Below, piece by piece: positions 33,829 through 34,159 of a DNA stretch of 34,159 nucleotides. Where the stretch lies: positions 1 through 34,159 of the forward strand of contig JAFSAU010000045.1 of NCBI GenBank assembly GCA_017442155.1, read 5' to 3'. The notes under the pieces are model-generated. The model did no database searches. It was not told where the DNA came from and was given only the letters and a program-made list of their open reading frames with translations. The stretch comes from Clostridia bacterium (GTDB lineage Bacteria; Bacillota; Clostridia; UMGS1883; UMGS1540). The first letter of the stretch is position 1, and the number at the start of each line of letters is the position of its first letter. The position numbers were made by a program, and so were the translations under genes.

Positions 33829-33962
33829 AGAAAGTAACTTTAATTTTACTGATGATAACTCTGCTTATAATTACCGGATGCAAAGATGATACGGAAAAGG
33901 ACCTGTATCTTCCCGAAGCTAAAAACGATAAAATATATACCACTATCGGCGGCGGGAAGTGA
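33825..33962 (+). CDS. Small lipoprotein, probably truncated
   Basis: 45 residues with a clear lipoprotein signal: MKKVTLILLM, then LIITGC with the lipidated cysteine at residue 19. The ATG overlaps the preceding stop, and GAGGAGGAAAG is the ribosome binding site. The mature part would be only 27 residues. Directly after the TGA, a shifted frame (33976-34053) reads protein-like sequence EEADFTGVEDVGYWFSAV and on to a stop. This suggests a longer ancestral gene that lost its end by a stop and a frameshift. Confidence 0.6.
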   Translation: MKKVTLILLMITLLIITGCKDDTEKDLYLPEAKNDKIYTTIGGGK

Positions 33963-34071
33963 AAGGATTTATTAAGAAGAAGCGGATTTTACAGGTGTGG
34001 AGGACGTGGGTTACTGGTTTAGTGCAGTAAGACTCGAACACAATATGCCATAAACTTGCCAAATTTCAATC

Positions 34072-34128
34072 CTTTTGATTTGTCGGCTTTGCAGGGCGTC
34101 AGCCCTGCTGCAGCCTCCGCATCAAAAG
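34072..34128. repeat. Long imperfect hairpin at window end
   Basis: CTTTTGAT (34072-34079) pairs with ATCAAAAG (34121-34128). Inside, GCAGGGC (34091-34097) pairs with GCCCTGC (34102-34108) around a GTCA loop, and GGCT/AGCC flanks add further pairs. It is not followed by a clean T-run, so it is a poor terminator. It may be a dispersed repeat or a structured RNA. Confidence 0.55.
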
Positions 34129-34159
34129 TATTATAAATTTTTCTGCGTTTTTGGTCGAA

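Overview
The window looks like part of the chromosome of a spore-forming member of the Clostridia (Firmicutes). The evidence is spoIVA and a yunB-like gene, an ispH gene fused to ribosomal protein S1 (an arrangement familiar from Clostridia), an ECF transporter module next to truA, gram-positive signal peptides and lipoboxes, and strong AAGGAG-type ribosome binding sites. I cannot name the genus.

Layout: (1) 1-226 holds two copies of an ~80-bp hairpin-rich repeat. (2) 227-2152, minus strand, encodes two secreted proteins with cohesin-like folds, one with a copper-amine-oxidase-N-type C-terminal domain. (3) 2395-11622, plus strand, is a long housekeeping cluster: rRNA-type methyltransferase, ecfA1-ecfA2-ecfT, truA, a membrane-anchored DUF5711-like protein, a CvpA-like protein, cmk, plsC and ispH-rpsA, closed by a strong terminator. 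(4) A lone alpha/beta hydrolase (11639-12844) precedes murA and a WalJ/YycJ-type hydrolase. (5) 15098-23761 is a catabolic island. A minus-strand pair (Gfo/Idh/MocA oxidoreductase and ceramidase-like hydrolase) diverges from an AraC regulator. Plus-strand genes follow: a TIM-barrel glycosidase-like protein, a fused class II aldolase/short-chain dehydrogenase, and a PHP-domain protein. (6) coaD, a lipoate-protein ligase, tRNA-Val(GAC) and tRNA-Leu(CAG). (7) A sporulation segment: yunB and spoIVA converge, and a 10-cysteine protein diverges from spoIVA; matches to sigma-E and sigma-K consensus promoters sit in front of them. (8) 28748-34159 is an accessory region: a 25-residue membrane peptide, a DUF6054-like protein, a frameshifted citrate synthase, a lipoprotein carrying a Na+-decarboxylase-like GGADGPT motif, further envelope proteins and a decaying small lipoprotein gene.

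The most interesting points are: the AraC-controlled island with face-to-face divergent promoters whose -35 boxes lie in an inverted repeat; the in-frame Shine-Dalgarno and ATG exactly at the IspH/S1 junction, which could yield free S1; the sporulation promoters and the unknown cysteine-rich protein; the tiny membrane peptide with a near-consensus promoter; and the broken citrate synthase. I see no CRISPR array, phage, transposase or classical defence system.
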